Source of the DNA: a virus
IMG/VR virus record: IMGVR_UViG_3300042516_003651
Span: 1 to 28,479 of that record
Strand: one strand, 5' to 3'
Length of the DNA: 28,479 bases
Positions 5,593 to 13,863 of this stretch are shown here, piece by piece. The notes beneath the pieces were generated by a model. That model did no database searches. It saw only the letters and a program-made list of their open reading frames with translations, and was not told where the DNA came from. How positions within the stretch are numbered: the first letter of the stretch is position 1; each line of letters starts with the position of its first letter. A program made the translations under genes and the position numbers.

Positions 5593-7377
5593 GTGAATAA
5601 AAATGAGCTCATAAAAATCGGTCGTGAGATTCTGCGTCCACCAGATTCAGGAGACATCGTCGATTGGCTCGAGGACAACGTGCACAGCGTTCCTGATAGC
5701 CCGATGCCCGGACCGTTTCGTAGCGACCGCACGCCTTGGATTGCTGAGGCTTTGAGAATCGCAGCCGACCCTGAGACTAAACTACTGACTGTATTAGCGT
5801 CGATTCAATCAGGTAAAAGTTTATTCGCTCGGCTCTTCAGTTGTTACGTGGTTGTGAACCAGCCCGGTCCGATGATGATTTTGCAGGCTAATGACCCAGA
5901 GGCGAAGGACTTCATGTTGCGGTATTTGCGACCGCTCTGGAAAAACAGCCCAGCGGTGCAATCAAGGATTTCTGAAGCAGACCAAGACCGCAGTGTCGTG
6001 GCGGACTTTGACCGAATGTCGATTTATTGCCGAGGGATTTGGAACGAGAGCAATTTGCAACGATTGAGTCTGCGATATGTGCTCGCTGATGAGTGCTGGC
6101 TTGCTCCACAGGGTCACTTGGCGGAAGCATCGGCTCGGGTGACGGCGTTCGGATGGATGGGTAAGCGAATCTTTATGTCGCAGGGAGGAAGGAGCGGTCA
6201 GGAATTCCATCAGTTGCACGAGCAAACCGACCAACGCGATTGGAACTTCTGTTGCCCGAAATGCAATAAACTCCAACCTTGGCTGTGGGAACAAATCAGA
6301 TTCCCTGACGATGCTAAGGCTTCTGGAACGTGGGACTTGATTAAGGTTTCAGAGGGCACGACTTACGAGTGCCAAGGATGCAACGAACGACTGCCTGATA
6401 CAAACGCTACTCGACTCGAGTGCAACAAGAACGGAACGTTCGTGCCGACTGCGATGTCATCGAATAAAGGTCACATCGGTTTGCACTGGAACAGCCTCGC
6501 AACGATGTCGTGGGGGGAACTTGCGACAATGATGATTAAGGCTTCTGAGGCGAACGATGTTTTCGGTGACGAAGAGCCAAGACGCATATTTAAGCAAAAG
6601 CGACTCGCGTTGCCGTGGTCTGAAGAGGGCGGTCAGATCGTTACGGACGCAGTGGCGAGCGAATACAATTTATTGGACGATTGGGCTGGTGAGGCTGTTT
6701 TAACGCCTCGAGGGAAATTGCACGAGCGAGAGGGTGCTCCTGCTGGAAGCATTAACTTCAGGACGGCTGGGGTGGACGTGCAGCGAGGGCATTTCTGGGT
6801 GGCTGTGCGGAGCTGGGGGATAAAAGGTCACAGCAGATTGCGAGCCTTTAGCAAGGTAGAGACTTGGCAGGGCGTTGAGGAATTTCTGAAGAATCAAGGT
6901 GTGCATCCTGCTTTGGTTTTCGTGGACTCCGGCGACAATACGCAAGAAGTGTATCGTGAGACTGCGAAACGTAAGTGGAAATGTGCTCGGGGTAGCGGAC
7001 AGGAGGATTTTGCATCGACGGATAAAGACGGAAAGACGACTCGGCGGTTTTATTCCGAGAAGCAACGCATCCTTGTTCCGGGTCTAACGACTCGGGCTGA
7101 ACTTGTGGTGTGGTCGAATTTGGCTGGTAAGGACTTACTGCACGGACTCCGCAGTCGGAAACTTTTGACCTACGGACGAGACGCCAGCCAAGAATACGTG
7201 GAGCAGTTAAATTCTGAAGTCCGAGTGAAGGACAGGCGAACAGGGAAACCTATGTGGATTCTTCCGCAGGGCAAAAAGGACAATCACGCTCTGGACTGTG
7301 AATTGCTTTGTTTGCTGAGTGCCGTGCGTTGGGGTATCGTCGGAAGAGAAGCTGACGCTAACGAGAGCATCGAATAA
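5593..7377 (+). CDS. terL: Terminase large subunit, GpA family
   Basis: A 594-aa protein from GTG 5593; the only upstream ATG in frame hits a stop at once. The ATPase domain has Walker A SIQSGKSL (70-77) and Walker B YVLADE (162-167). A zinc-finger-like insertion has C221-x2-C224 and C260-x2-C263. The nuclease domain shows acidic residues in GVDVQ (D395), VDSGD (D445) and HALD (D568). This order is that of the lambda gpA terminase family, which cuts concatemers and drives DNA into proheads. GpA types usually cut at cos, which matters for reading the circular assembly. It is slightly shorter than lambda gpA (641 aa). Confidence 0.93.
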   Translation: MNKNELIKIGREILRPPDSGDIVDWLEDNVHSVPDSPMPGPFRSDRTPWIAEALRIAADPETKLLTVLASIQSGKSLFARLFSCYVVVNQPGPMMILQANDPEAKDFMLRYLRPLWKNSPAVQSRISEADQDRSVVADFDRMSIYCRGIWNESNLQRLSLRYVLADECWLAPQGHLAEASARVTAFGWMGKRIFMSQGGRSGQEFHQLHEQTDQRDWNFCCPKCNKLQPWLWEQIRFPDDAKASGTWDLIKVSEGTTYECQGCNERLPDTNATRLECNKNGTFVPTAMSSNKGHIGLHWNSLATMSWGELATMMIKASEANDVFGDEEPRRIFKQKRLALPWSEEGGQIVTDAVASEYNLLDDWAGEAVLTPRGKLHEREGAPAGSINFRTAGVDVQRGHFWVAVRSWGIKGHSRLRAFSKVETWQGVEEFLKNQGVHPALVFVDSGDNTQEVYRETAKRKWKCARGSGQEDFASTDKDGKTTRRFYSEKQRILVPGLTTRAELVVWSNLAGKDLLHGLRSRKLLTYGRDASQEYVEQLNSEVRVKDRRTGKPMWILPQGKKDNHALDCELLCLLSAVRWGIVGREADANESIE

Positions 7378-7548
7378 TTGAATAAACAGAAAACAAATTT
7401 GCTTTTCATGCAGTTGCCATTTGAATCAATTCTGTCAGCAGGGCATCAGTTTTTTGTCGTTGTGGGACTTCGTTTTGTCTGGTGCTCTGCTGATTCAATT
7501 TCTGATTCCCTTAATCCTTTTCGATTTATTGCCAGAATTAGCAGTATT
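7378..7548. other. Unassigned 171-nt stretch between terL and the W-like gene
   Basis: The frame of the W-like gene stays open here back to a TTG at 7378, and an ATG occurs at 7408, but the translation is unlike the connector family and composition is T-rich. The +1 frame encodes a hydrophobic run (about 7445-7545). I treat it as non-coding or as an unproven small membrane ORF. Confidence 0.4.
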
Positions 7549-7809
7549 ATGGCATCCGGCTTATTCATTGGACTCACAGAGGACGAACTATTGCTCATCA
7601 AATGCAAGGCGGTCAGCCTTATCACTGAAGGAAAGACGACGATGTCTTACTCCGACAGCGGTTCATCCGTCTCAAAGAATTTTGTGATGCACCCTAAGGA
7701 TATGCTCGATGAGGCGATGCATGCGTTATCAATTTTAGACCCCAATACCTACGGAAAACAAAATCGTGTTCTGCGTCCATCGTGGCGTAATGGTCGGGAT
7801 GTCTTTTAA
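7549..7809 (+). CDS. gpW-like head-tail connector
   Basis: An 86-aa protein from ATG 7549 (MASGLFIGLTEDELLLIKCK). It fits the small W/gp6-type connector proteins between terL and portal: an N-terminal helix (LTEDELLLIK), a segment KTTMSYSDSGSSVSKNFVM forming a beta hairpin, then a second helix (PKDMLDEAMHALSIL) and DPNTYG. Lambda gpW (68 aa) sits at the same place and plugs the filled head so that FII and the tail can attach. Longer starts at 7378 or 7408 exist but add residues unlike the family. It ends 11 nt before the portal gene. Confidence 0.72.
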   Translation: MASGLFIGLTEDELLLIKCKAVSLITEGKTTMSYSDSGSSVSKNFVMHPKDMLDEAMHALSILDPNTYGKQNRVLRPSWRNGRDVF

Positions 7810-7820
7810 TTATAACACCA

Positions 7821-9356
7821 ATGCCGAAATCACCTGCTAAAAAAACCAAGCAGTCGCTTAAGACTTCTAAGGACAATAAATCATTCAAGAAGCAATCTGC
7901 TCAGGGTGGGTGGAACTCTGTGAATTACAGCAAGAACAGAACGGCGTTGTATGCTCCGCCTGTCCAAGACCAGCGGAAAGATTTAAGTCCTCGTGATCGC
8001 ATCGAAATGATGCGTCGATTGCGTTGGGGTGACCGCAACAGCGGAATGGTGCGTCAGATTCTCGGCGACCTCGTGCAGTATTCAATCGGTGACGGCATTA
8101 GGCATCAAAGCCACGCTAAGAACGCTAAACTCTATGAGGATTATTTCACTGAGTGGTGCAAGAAGTGCGACATAACGAATCGTTTTAATTTCTGGCAGGT
8201 GCAGTCTATTCTTCTGCGAAGTGCAGCAAGAGACGGAGACTCCTTTGCTATCAAAACTCGGAACGCTGGCGATAAACCTAAACTGCAATTAGTCGAGGCA
8301 CATCGAGTCGGGAATCCTTTGCCTCCTGAAAAAGAGCCAGACGGAATGTTCGATGGGATTCGATTCGGTGCTTACGGCGAATTAGTTGGCTATAATATTT
8401 ATAAGAGCGACGGAACGAGTCGTGAGATTATTGCTCCTGCTGTGATGCACATCATAGACCACGAATACGCAAGTGGTGCTCGCGGTGTTCCTGTCCTTCA
8501 GCACAGCTGGAACGACATTCAGGACGAAATGGAGATTCTTGCTCTCGAAAAGACAGGTGTAAAAACCTCTGCCCAAATTTCCCTGGTCATCAACAAAACA
8601 GGCGGAACAATCGACGACAATATGGCATCGGAACTCGGTGCTACCGCTCCAACGAATTACGGCGATGTCGCTGCGTCGATGGGTGGAAATATTTTGGCTC
8701 TGGACGTAGGCGAATCGGTGCAATCGGTGCAATCGAATCGACCAAGCCCGACATTCACAGGTTTCCTTGAGGCGATTCAGAGGGACATAAGTCGAGGCGT
8801 ATTGCCGTATGAATTCATCGGCGACCCTTCCAAGACTAACGGCGGTGCTTTGCGAATGGTAGTGGCGAAGGCTGACCGAGTGTTCCAGAAGTGGCAGAAT
8901 ATCATCATCGAGCAGTTATGCGTTCCTACTTGGGGTTATGTTATCGGTGACGCTATCGCTAACGGCGAACTACCAGACGACCCAGATTGGAATAAAGTAT
9001 CGTGGACGACTCCGAAGCGAGTGACGGTTGATGCTGGTCGAGAAGCAGCGAATGACCGAGCAGATGTTGAACTCGGATTGATGAGTATGTCTGAACTCTA
9101 TGCTCAACGCGGATTGGATTTCCGAAGCGAAATGGCTAAGAGAGCGAGCGATATGCAATACATTGTAAATCTTGCATCTGAGACAGGCGTTCCTCTTTGG
9201 ACTCTTTATAAGCCAGCGTTTAATTGGCTACAAAAGGGAGAGGGAAAACCGACTCAAGCTGAAGCGGCTATGCAACAAACCTCTCCGGGATTTGACCCTT
9301 CATTGATTCCACAAGACAATCAAATCGTTGAAGACAACGAAGACAACCAAGACTAA
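7821..9356 (+). CDS. Portal protein, lambda gpB family
   Basis: A 511-aa protein between W-like and protease genes, the lambda B position, and close to lambda B in length (533 aa). After a Lys/Ser-rich N-terminus comes the portal core: the typical DRIEMMRRLRWGDRNSGMVR region (residues ~60-79), IGDGIRHQS, an SILLRSAARDGDSF segment and PKLQLVEAHRVGNP, all features of lambda-type (Phage_portal_2) proteins. The C-terminus is Gln/Asp/Asn-rich. Twelve copies would form the ring through which DNA enters the head and to which the connector proteins bind. Confidence 0.9.
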   Translation: MPKSPAKKTKQSLKTSKDNKSFKKQSAQGGWNSVNYSKNRTALYAPPVQDQRKDLSPRDRIEMMRRLRWGDRNSGMVRQILGDLVQYSIGDGIRHQSHAKNAKLYEDYFTEWCKKCDITNRFNFWQVQSILLRSAARDGDSFAIKTRNAGDKPKLQLVEAHRVGNPLPPEKEPDGMFDGIRFGAYGELVGYNIYKSDGTSREIIAPAVMHIIDHEYASGARGVPVLQHSWNDIQDEMEILALEKTGVKTSAQISLVINKTGGTIDDNMASELGATAPTNYGDVAASMGGNILALDVGESVQSVQSNRPSPTFTGFLEAIQRDISRGVLPYEFIGDPSKTNGGALRMVVAKADRVFQKWQNIIIEQLCVPTWGYVIGDAIANGELPDDPDWNKVSWTTPKRVTVDAGREAANDRADVELGLMSMSELYAQRGLDFRSEMAKRASDMQYIVNLASETGVPLWTLYKPAFNWLQKGEGKPTQAEAAMQQTSPGFDPSLIPQDNQIVEDNEDNQD

Positions 9357-9383
9357 AAAAGACTAATTAACTAATACAATTTT

Positions 9384-10169
9384 ATGAAATTCTTATCTAA
9401 AGCACTAAGCGGTCGCTCTCCTCTTTTAATCGACCCAATTGAGGCAAAGACGCACGCTGAGCGAGTGAGCACTTACGGAATCTCTGACTTACTCAGTCAA
9501 ATCTTTGGCGAAACCCCGAAACCTTATAAGGTCGGAAAATACGGCATCATCCCTGTCGTCGGTGTTATCGGTAAGGGACTCTCTCCGCTTGAGAAAATGA
9601 CAGGGGCTGTTGATTTAAACGAAGTCAGTCAGCAAATTGACGCTTTTCTATCCGACCAAGAAGTGCAAGAAATAGTGCTTCATATCGACTCACCAGGCGG
9701 AACTGTAACAGGTGTCGAGGAGGTCGCTCGTAAGATTCAAAATTCTACTAAGCCAACTACGGCTTATACCGACGGAATGATGGCATCAGCTGCTTATTGG
9801 CTCGGAGCGTCTGCTGATCGTGTCGTCGGCTCGCCTTCATCTGATGTCGGTAGCGTCGGCGTTTATATGGCTGTGCCTGATATGTCAGGACTTTACGCGA
9901 TGTCAGGCGTGCAAATGCTCGTGATTAAATCTTCGGCTACTCCTCTAAAGGCGGCTGGTCTCGAGGGCACGTCATTAAGTCAGGAGCAAATTGATTACTT
10001 CCAACAACAAGTGGACGAGATTTATACGGACTTCGTAGCGTCGATTAAACAGAAACGTAAATTCGTTGCTGAGGATGCTCTTAAAGGTCAAGCGATGTCA
10101 GGTAAGGTCGCCTCGAAAAAGGGACTTCTGACCGGATTGGCTGATTCACTTGGTGCGTTGTTAAAATGA
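9384..10169 (+). CDS. Head maturation protease, S49 (SppA/lambda gpC-like)
   Basis: A 261-aa peptidase S49 protein. IVLHIDSPGGTVTG (97-110) is the signature strand and oxyanion region. MMASAAYWLG holds the likely nucleophile S135. The general-base lysine is likely K182 or K189 in VIKSSATPLKAAG. In lambda, gpC cleaves scaffold and portal during head maturation. There is no signal peptide, so it works in the cytoplasm within the prohead. Lambda gpC carries the scaffold Nu3 at its own 3' end; here the protease ends at residue 261 and the scaffold region is encoded in the following gene, 18 nt downstream. Confidence 0.9.
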   Translation: MKFLSKALSGRSPLLIDPIEAKTHAERVSTYGISDLLSQIFGETPKPYKVGKYGIIPVVGVIGKGLSPLEKMTGAVDLNEVSQQIDAFLSDQEVQEIVLHIDSPGGTVTGVEEVARKIQNSTKPTTAYTDGMMASAAYWLGASADRVVGSPSSDVGSVGVYMAVPDMSGLYAMSGVQMLVIKSSATPLKAAGLEGTSLSQEQIDYFQQQVDEIYTDFVASIKQKRKFVAEDALKGQAMSGKVASKKGLLTGLADSLGALLK

Positions 10170-10187
10170 AAGAAATCTCAAATTACT

Positions 10188-11033
10188 ATGCCAGAAATTC
10201 TTGTTTCAGATATCGACGGAACGGTGCTCGATAACAATCAGCCAATTCAGGAAGTCATCGATTACATCAAGGAAGAAGGATACCCTGTTTATTTCTTAAC
10301 GAATCGACCAGAGTCTGACCGCCAGAAAACTATCGAGGACTTAAAGGCAACAGGACTCACTTATCGCAGACTCATTATGAACTCAGGGAATGACAGTGCT
10401 CCTGTTTATAAGAAATCAGAAATGCAGAAACTGCTCGATGAGGGTTTTGATCCACAGGAATTCATCGACGACTCAAAGGAAAATCGGGACGCTGTTGGCT
10501 CGCTTGGCGTTGAGACTATCGACCCAGCGGACATTATCGCTGAGTCACAAATGCAAGATTCTGGTGAGGATTCTGGTGAGGATTCTGGTGAAAATTCTGC
10601 TGAAGTTGCCAATAATAACAAATTTATGACCATCGAAGAACAACTCGTTAAGGCATCCGCTGAAATCTCTGCTGTCGTTACTGAACGCGACGAGATTCGT
10701 GTTGCTATGGAAGCACTTGTTGCAAAAGAGCAAACTGAATTAAAAGACCTCTCTGAAAAGGTCGGCGAACTCTCTGGTGCTTTGGAAAAGGTAACCGCTG
10801 AGAACGCTGAATTGCTGAACAAGATTTCTGAACTCCAAAAGAATCAAATCAGTGCTTCTGCTGAAGCGGCTAAGATTGCTTCTTCGGTTGGCGTAGATCC
10901 TGTTGAAATCAGCCCTGCTGATGCTCCTAAAAAAGCAGTGAGCCACTTAGAGGCATTTCTCTCAATGCCTGCTGGTGCTGAACGCAGTGCTTACTACGCA
11001 AAATATAAGAACGAAATCGTTCGTGGTTTATAA
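10188..11033 (+). CDS. HAD-like phosphatase domain fused to scaffold-like coiled coil
   Basis: A 281-aa two-part protein. Residues 1-~115 form a small HAD-superfamily domain: motif I DIDGT (D8, D10), motif II FLTNR (T38), a likely motif III lysine near K75/K76 and motif IV DD (94-95). A Ser/Asp/Gly/Glu repeat linker follows (about 124-139). Residues 147-281 are a charged coiled coil (KDLSEKVGELSGALEKVTAE) ending in a short basic region AYYAKYKNEIVRGL, which looks like a scaffold. It lies between protease and capsid genes, the scaffold position. The HAD domain may be an active phosphatase; its substrate is unknown. See the separate entry for the internal start. Confidence 0.8.
   Translation: MPEILVSDIDGTVLDNNQPIQEVIDYIKEEGYPVYFLTNRPESDRQKTIEDLKATGLTYRRLIMNSGNDSAPVYKKSEMQKLLDEGFDPQEFIDDSKENRDAVGSLGVETIDPADIIAESQMQDSGEDSGEDSGENSAEVANNNKFMTIEEQLVKASAEISAVVTERDEIRVAMEALVAKEQTELKDLSEKVGELSGALEKVTAENAELLNKISELQKNQISASAEAAKIASSVGVDPVEISPADAPKKAVSHLEAFLSMPAGAERSAYYAKYKNEIVRGL
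10557..10604 (+). repeat. 12-bp tandem repeat encoding the DSGE linker
   Basis: GATTCTGGTGAG occurs at 10557 and 10569, GATTCTGGTGAA at 10581, and a degenerate AATTCTGCTGAA at 10593. They encode DSGE-DSGE-DSGE-NSAE, an acidic flexible linker between the HAD and coiled-coil domains. The DNA-level identity suggests recent repeat expansion. Confidence 0.9.
10626..11033 (+). CDS. Possible nested scaffold protein from internal start
   Basis: The in-frame ATG at 10626 (residue 147 of the longer product) would give a 135-aa protein made only of the coiled coil and basic C-terminus. The sequence before it, AATAATAACAAATTT, matches this phage's usual G-free start leaders (compare the one before 13864) and lies right after the linker. 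In lambda, the scaffold Nu3 is made from an in-frame internal start inside gene C. The nested product here is an inference by analogy; it would allow many scaffold copies per HAD-bearing protein. Confidence 0.5.
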   Translation: MTIEEQLVKASAEISAVVTERDEIRVAMEALVAKEQTELKDLSEKVGELSGALEKVTAENAELLNKISELQKNQISASAEAAKIASSVGVDPVEISPADAPKKAVSHLEAFLSMPAGAERSAYYAKYKNEIVRGL

Positions 11034-11089
11034 TCTTTTTAATTTCTTAAATTCTTAATTTCTCTCTAACCCCTAATTACTAACTATCT

Positions 11090-11959
11090 ATGGCTAACTC
11101 CATTGTCGCCGCTCCCAGCGTTCTCGCTGAGTCGGTTATTGCTAACCTCAAGGGCAAACTTCCTGCCCTCAACGCTTTCTCGAGCAACTTCACTGCTGTT
11201 TCGAGCGGAGCTGGTAAAACTATCCAAGTGCCCTTAGTCGGAACTTCTGTTGCCGCTGAATTCGGTGCTTCTGGATATCTCGCTGAATCTAACGCTACTT
11301 TAACTAAGACTGACGTTACTCTCAAGCACTTCATCTCAACGCACCGCTTCCGTCCTATCGACGTGAAGGAATACGGAATGCAATTCCTCGTGAATTCTTT
11401 CGGTCCTTCCGCTGCTGACGCTATCGCTGCTAAGTGCCTTTCTGAAATCGGTGCTTTAATCACCAATGCTAACTTCACCTCGAACGTTAACACCGGTGCT
11501 GATATCACTTACGCTGAATTAGTTACTGCTAAGGGCGTTCTTGACGCTGCTAAAGCTGGTTCTCGTCGTGCTTTCATCTTGAACGCTGACTACACTAACG
11601 ACCTATTGGCTGACAGCCAAATCATCGGTGCTGCTGGTCTCGGTGCACAAGTTATCCAAAGCGGTTCTATCGGTCAAATCGCTGGTGCTTCTGTTTATCA
11701 ATTCACCGACCTCCCAACGAACAGCGAAAACCTCGCTGGCTTCGCTTGTGGTGCTGACGCTCTGGCTGTTGCTTCTGGTCTTCCTATGACCGAAATCGCT
11801 GGTGCTGAAGTTAGCCAAGCAACTGACCCTGAGTCTGGCATCACCATCCAAGTTGTGATGTTCCAGGAACAAGGCGGTTGGACGAATATCACTGCTGAAG
11901 TGCTCTTCGGTGCTGCTGTTGGTCGTTCGACCTCTCTGCATCGCCTCAAGACTGCCTAA
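11090..11959 (+). CDS. Major capsid protein (HK97 fold, putative)
   Basis: A 289-aa protein in the lambda E position. It has a small-residue-rich N-terminus, a beta-rich region IQVPLVGTSVAAEFG, a helical middle (SAADAIAAKCLSEIGALI), the segment KAGSRRAFILNADYTNDLL typical of capsid P-domain strand-helix units, and a C-terminal ITIQVVMFQEQGGWTNITAEVLFGAAVGR with the usual closing phrase of P22/HK97-type coats. Codon use is strongly biased (GCT, GGT, CTC, AAC), as expected for the most abundant virion protein. A strong intrinsic terminator follows at 11982. The 56-nt leader is G-free and AT-rich. Confidence 0.87.
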   Translation: MANSIVAAPSVLAESVIANLKGKLPALNAFSSNFTAVSSGAGKTIQVPLVGTSVAAEFGASGYLAESNATLTKTDVTLKHFISTHRFRPIDVKEYGMQFLVNSFGPSAADAIAAKCLSEIGALITNANFTSNVNTGADITYAELVTAKGVLDAAKAGSRRAFILNADYTNDLLADSQIIGAAGLGAQVIQSGSIGQIAGASVYQFTDLPTNSENLAGFACGADALAVASGLPMTEIAGAEVSQATDPESGITIQVVMFQEQGGWTNITAEVLFGAAVGRSTSLHRLKTA

Positions 11960-11981
11960 TCAGTCTGAGATTGCAAAACGA

Positions 11982-12008
11982 CCTCATCCGAAAGGGTGGG
12001 GTTTTTTT
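11982..12008 (+). terminator. Intrinsic terminator after the major capsid gene
   Basis: The stem CCTCATCC (11982-11989) and GGGTGGGG (11994-12001) is closed by a GAAA tetraloop and followed by T7 (12002-12008). The 8-bp stem includes three G-U pairs. It lies 22 nt after the capsid stop and 48 nt before the next start. It probably lowers transcription of the downstream tail genes relative to capsid. Confidence 0.85.
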
Positions 12009-12056
12009 GTGCCTGTTTATTTAGCCCAAGAAAACGTTTCCAGATTCGGCATTGTT

Positions 12057-12434
12057 ATGGCTCTATACCCGGACTTCCTTGATGACGCGAAAGAAATGCT
12101 TGCTGACTTCGGAGTGGCTGGATCGTCGAACTCTGGAGCGATAACCTTTCTGTGCCTTATCTCGGACCCAATGCAGACGCAGGTGCTCGAGGCAGGTGGG
12201 TATTGTGACCGCACGCAGTTTAGCGTTAAGGTAGCAACCGCAACGACATCTTGGACCGCCTCAGATGGTCGTGTAGGGGCTTCTACGGGGCTTCTGGTGT
12301 CAGGTGCTCCGCATTCGTCGCTTGGATTTGGAAAGAAGATTGTGGCTGGAGGAAAGACTGTTCGCGTTAATTCAGTTACCTATAAGCCGGGTAGTGCTTG
12401 GATAACGCTGGTGGTGATTGACGACAATCAATAA
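12057..12434 (+). CDS. Head-tail joining protein, FII-like (putative)
   Basis: A 125-aa protein from ATG 12057; the frame is open upstream through the terminator, but 12057 is the first ATG after it. It has an N-terminal amphipathic helix (YPDFLDDAKEMLADFG) and a mainly beta remainder ending VRVNSVTYKPGSAWITLVV, the strand-rich plan of lambda gpFII-type joining proteins (117 aa). Between capsid and a Z-like gene it holds the FII position. Assignment rests on order, size and beta content, not on a recognised signature. Its stop overlaps the next start by one base. Confidence 0.6.
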   Translation: MALYPDFLDDAKEMLADFGVAGSSNSGAITFLCLISDPMQTQVLEAGGYCDRTQFSVKVATATTSWTASDGRVGASTGLLVSGAPHSSLGFGKKIVAGGKTVRVNSVTYKPGSAWITLVVIDDNQ

Positions 12435-13393
12435 TGATGGAAGTTAATGCAAAAATAGTGCCTAAGACTCGGGATGAGTTTATGCAGGCGATGAATCAGT
12501 ATGCTATCGATATGAAGAAGGATATGCAGAGTGTGATGATTCAACAGGCAGGATTGGCTTGTGCTGATGCGATGACATTTACTCCGCCGATTGCAAAAGA
12601 AGGCGGTCAGGGAATGAAACCTATTGCTGAAAAGACAGGTAAAGGTGCAGTAAAACGCGACATCGGGACGATTGCTGTGGCTATCGACGACCGAAAGGCA
12701 TCGAAATTTATGTTCTTCCGGGCTGTTTGCAATACGCTATACGCTGGCGACCGAGGACAATTCACGAGCCTAATGAAGAAATATGCAGGAAAAGCAGAAA
12801 TGTCCAATAATGTATTCTATAAAATCGCTGAGGATTCTGACCAAAATCGGGCGTTTAATAAGGCAAAGAATCTATTCGCTAAATACGTCCCTCGGCACAG
12901 CGATTACGGAACTGACCACATCGTGCAGGACATCGACGCTATTCACGAACGCATCTTGAAAACAAAGAACGGACGCATTGTGCGGAACGGTGGACCGGGC
13001 TTTAATTGGCTAAACAAATACCTCGTGCAGTCAAAGGCGAACTTACAGGCTTACATAAAAAAGAAACAAGCTGATGTCGGTAAATTAAAGGCTGGATGGG
13101 TAGGAGCGATGCGAAGCCTGCCTAAGCTTAACGGAAAGAAGTCAGACTTTTACGGCAAAATTAGACCGCCTAAATGGATTACTAAACACAATACTTCTAC
13201 AGGATACGCAGTTGCCTCGATTAACAATTCTGCTTCGATGTCTGTGCTTGTAGGTAATTCAGTTGGAGACAATGACAACGTAGCAACAGATGCAGACGCT
13301 CCTAATATTGTTTACGGGAACAGAGTAAAACAAATGGAAAAAGAAGTAAGAGATTACCTCGAAAAAAATATCAAAAAATTTAACAACAAATAA
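12434..13393 (+). CDS. Minor tail / tail-completion protein, Z-like (putative)
   Basis: A 319-aa protein whose ATG shares one base with the upstream stop (TAATG). The N-terminus (a helix QAMNQYAIDMKKDMQSVMIQ, then ADAMTFTPP) resembles HK97 gp10/lambda Z-type tail-completion proteins, which begin with a long helix and a conserved proline-containing turn. It is larger than lambda Z (192 aa) because of an internal Lys-rich insert (about residues 150-225). The C-terminus is a basic amphipathic helix. Its position between FII-like and U-like genes supports the call. Confidence 0.6.
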   Translation: MMEVNAKIVPKTRDEFMQAMNQYAIDMKKDMQSVMIQQAGLACADAMTFTPPIAKEGGQGMKPIAEKTGKGAVKRDIGTIAVAIDDRKASKFMFFRAVCNTLYAGDRGQFTSLMKKYAGKAEMSNNVFYKIAEDSDQNRAFNKAKNLFAKYVPRHSDYGTDHIVQDIDAIHERILKTKNGRIVRNGGPGFNWLNKYLVQSKANLQAYIKKKQADVGKLKAGWVGAMRSLPKLNGKKSDFYGKIRPPKWITKHNTSTGYAVASINNSASMSVLVGNSVGDNDNVATDADAPNIVYGNRVKQMEKEVRDYLEKNIKKFNNK

Positions 13394-13406
13394 TAAACAA
13401 CAACAA

Positions 13407-13838
13407 ATGGGCACAAAATCTATCCGTCATATCGTCGAATCGGTGGTCAAAACCTACTTACAAGCTGAAACAGGACTTGCTGGTGTGAATGTGTATTCCG
13501 GGGACTCATCGGACGTTATGCTTTTACCGAAGGCAGTTGTGCTGTGCGATTCGGCTAAGACTCCTGCTGACCTCCCAGAGGGGTTAGGTAATTACTCGTG
13601 CTCGGTTCGAGTGACGCTGTTTTCTTCTGTGGACGACACAACCCTGAGCGATCACCGGGCTCGATGTGCTGCATTGACGGCTCGAATGCAGGATTTAGCG
13701 GAACTTAAGACGGCTTTCAGTGCTTCAGCGGATGCCTTCTGCTACGACGTTAGCCTGATGTCCGAGGATGAAGGCGTGGACGAGCGAAATTGGGCGACTG
13801 TATTCGCGTTTGATATTCTGGCTGTGTTGCCTGCTTAA
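13407..13838 (+). CDS. Tail terminator protein, U-like (putative)
   Basis: A 143-aa protein, near lambda U in size (131 aa) and in the same place, between Z-like and tail-tube genes. It has an N-terminal helix (IRHIVESVVKTYLQAE), strands such as YSCSVRVTLFSS, a central helix around DHRARCAALTARMQDL and an acidic C-terminal strand region. This alpha-beta order suits tail terminators, which cap the tube at its final length and join it to the head. The leader AACAACAA is G-free. No catalytic motif. Confidence 0.6.
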   Translation: MGTKSIRHIVESVVKTYLQAETGLAGVNVYSGDSSDVMLLPKAVVLCDSAKTPADLPEGLGNYSCSVRVTLFSSVDDTTLSDHRARCAALTARMQDLAELKTAFSASADAFCYDVSLMSEDEGVDERNWATVFAFDILAVLPA

Positions 13839-13863
13839 GAAGTTGCCATAACTAACAATTTAT

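Noticed and set aside
7421-7687. Overlapping hydrophobic 88-codon ORF as a holin
   Set aside because: It needs a TTG start, overlaps the W-like gene extensively and has no second membrane helix; kept only as a low-interest observation.
10406-10822. Minus-strand 138-codon ORF opposite the HAD-scaffold gene
   Set aside because: Its Ser/Glu-rich translation is the mirror of the biased codons and repeats of the + strand gene; no start context or family support.
11910-12056. Longer start for the FII-like gene
   Set aside because: It would begin inside the capsid gene and run through a strong terminator; ATG 12057 lies just downstream of it.
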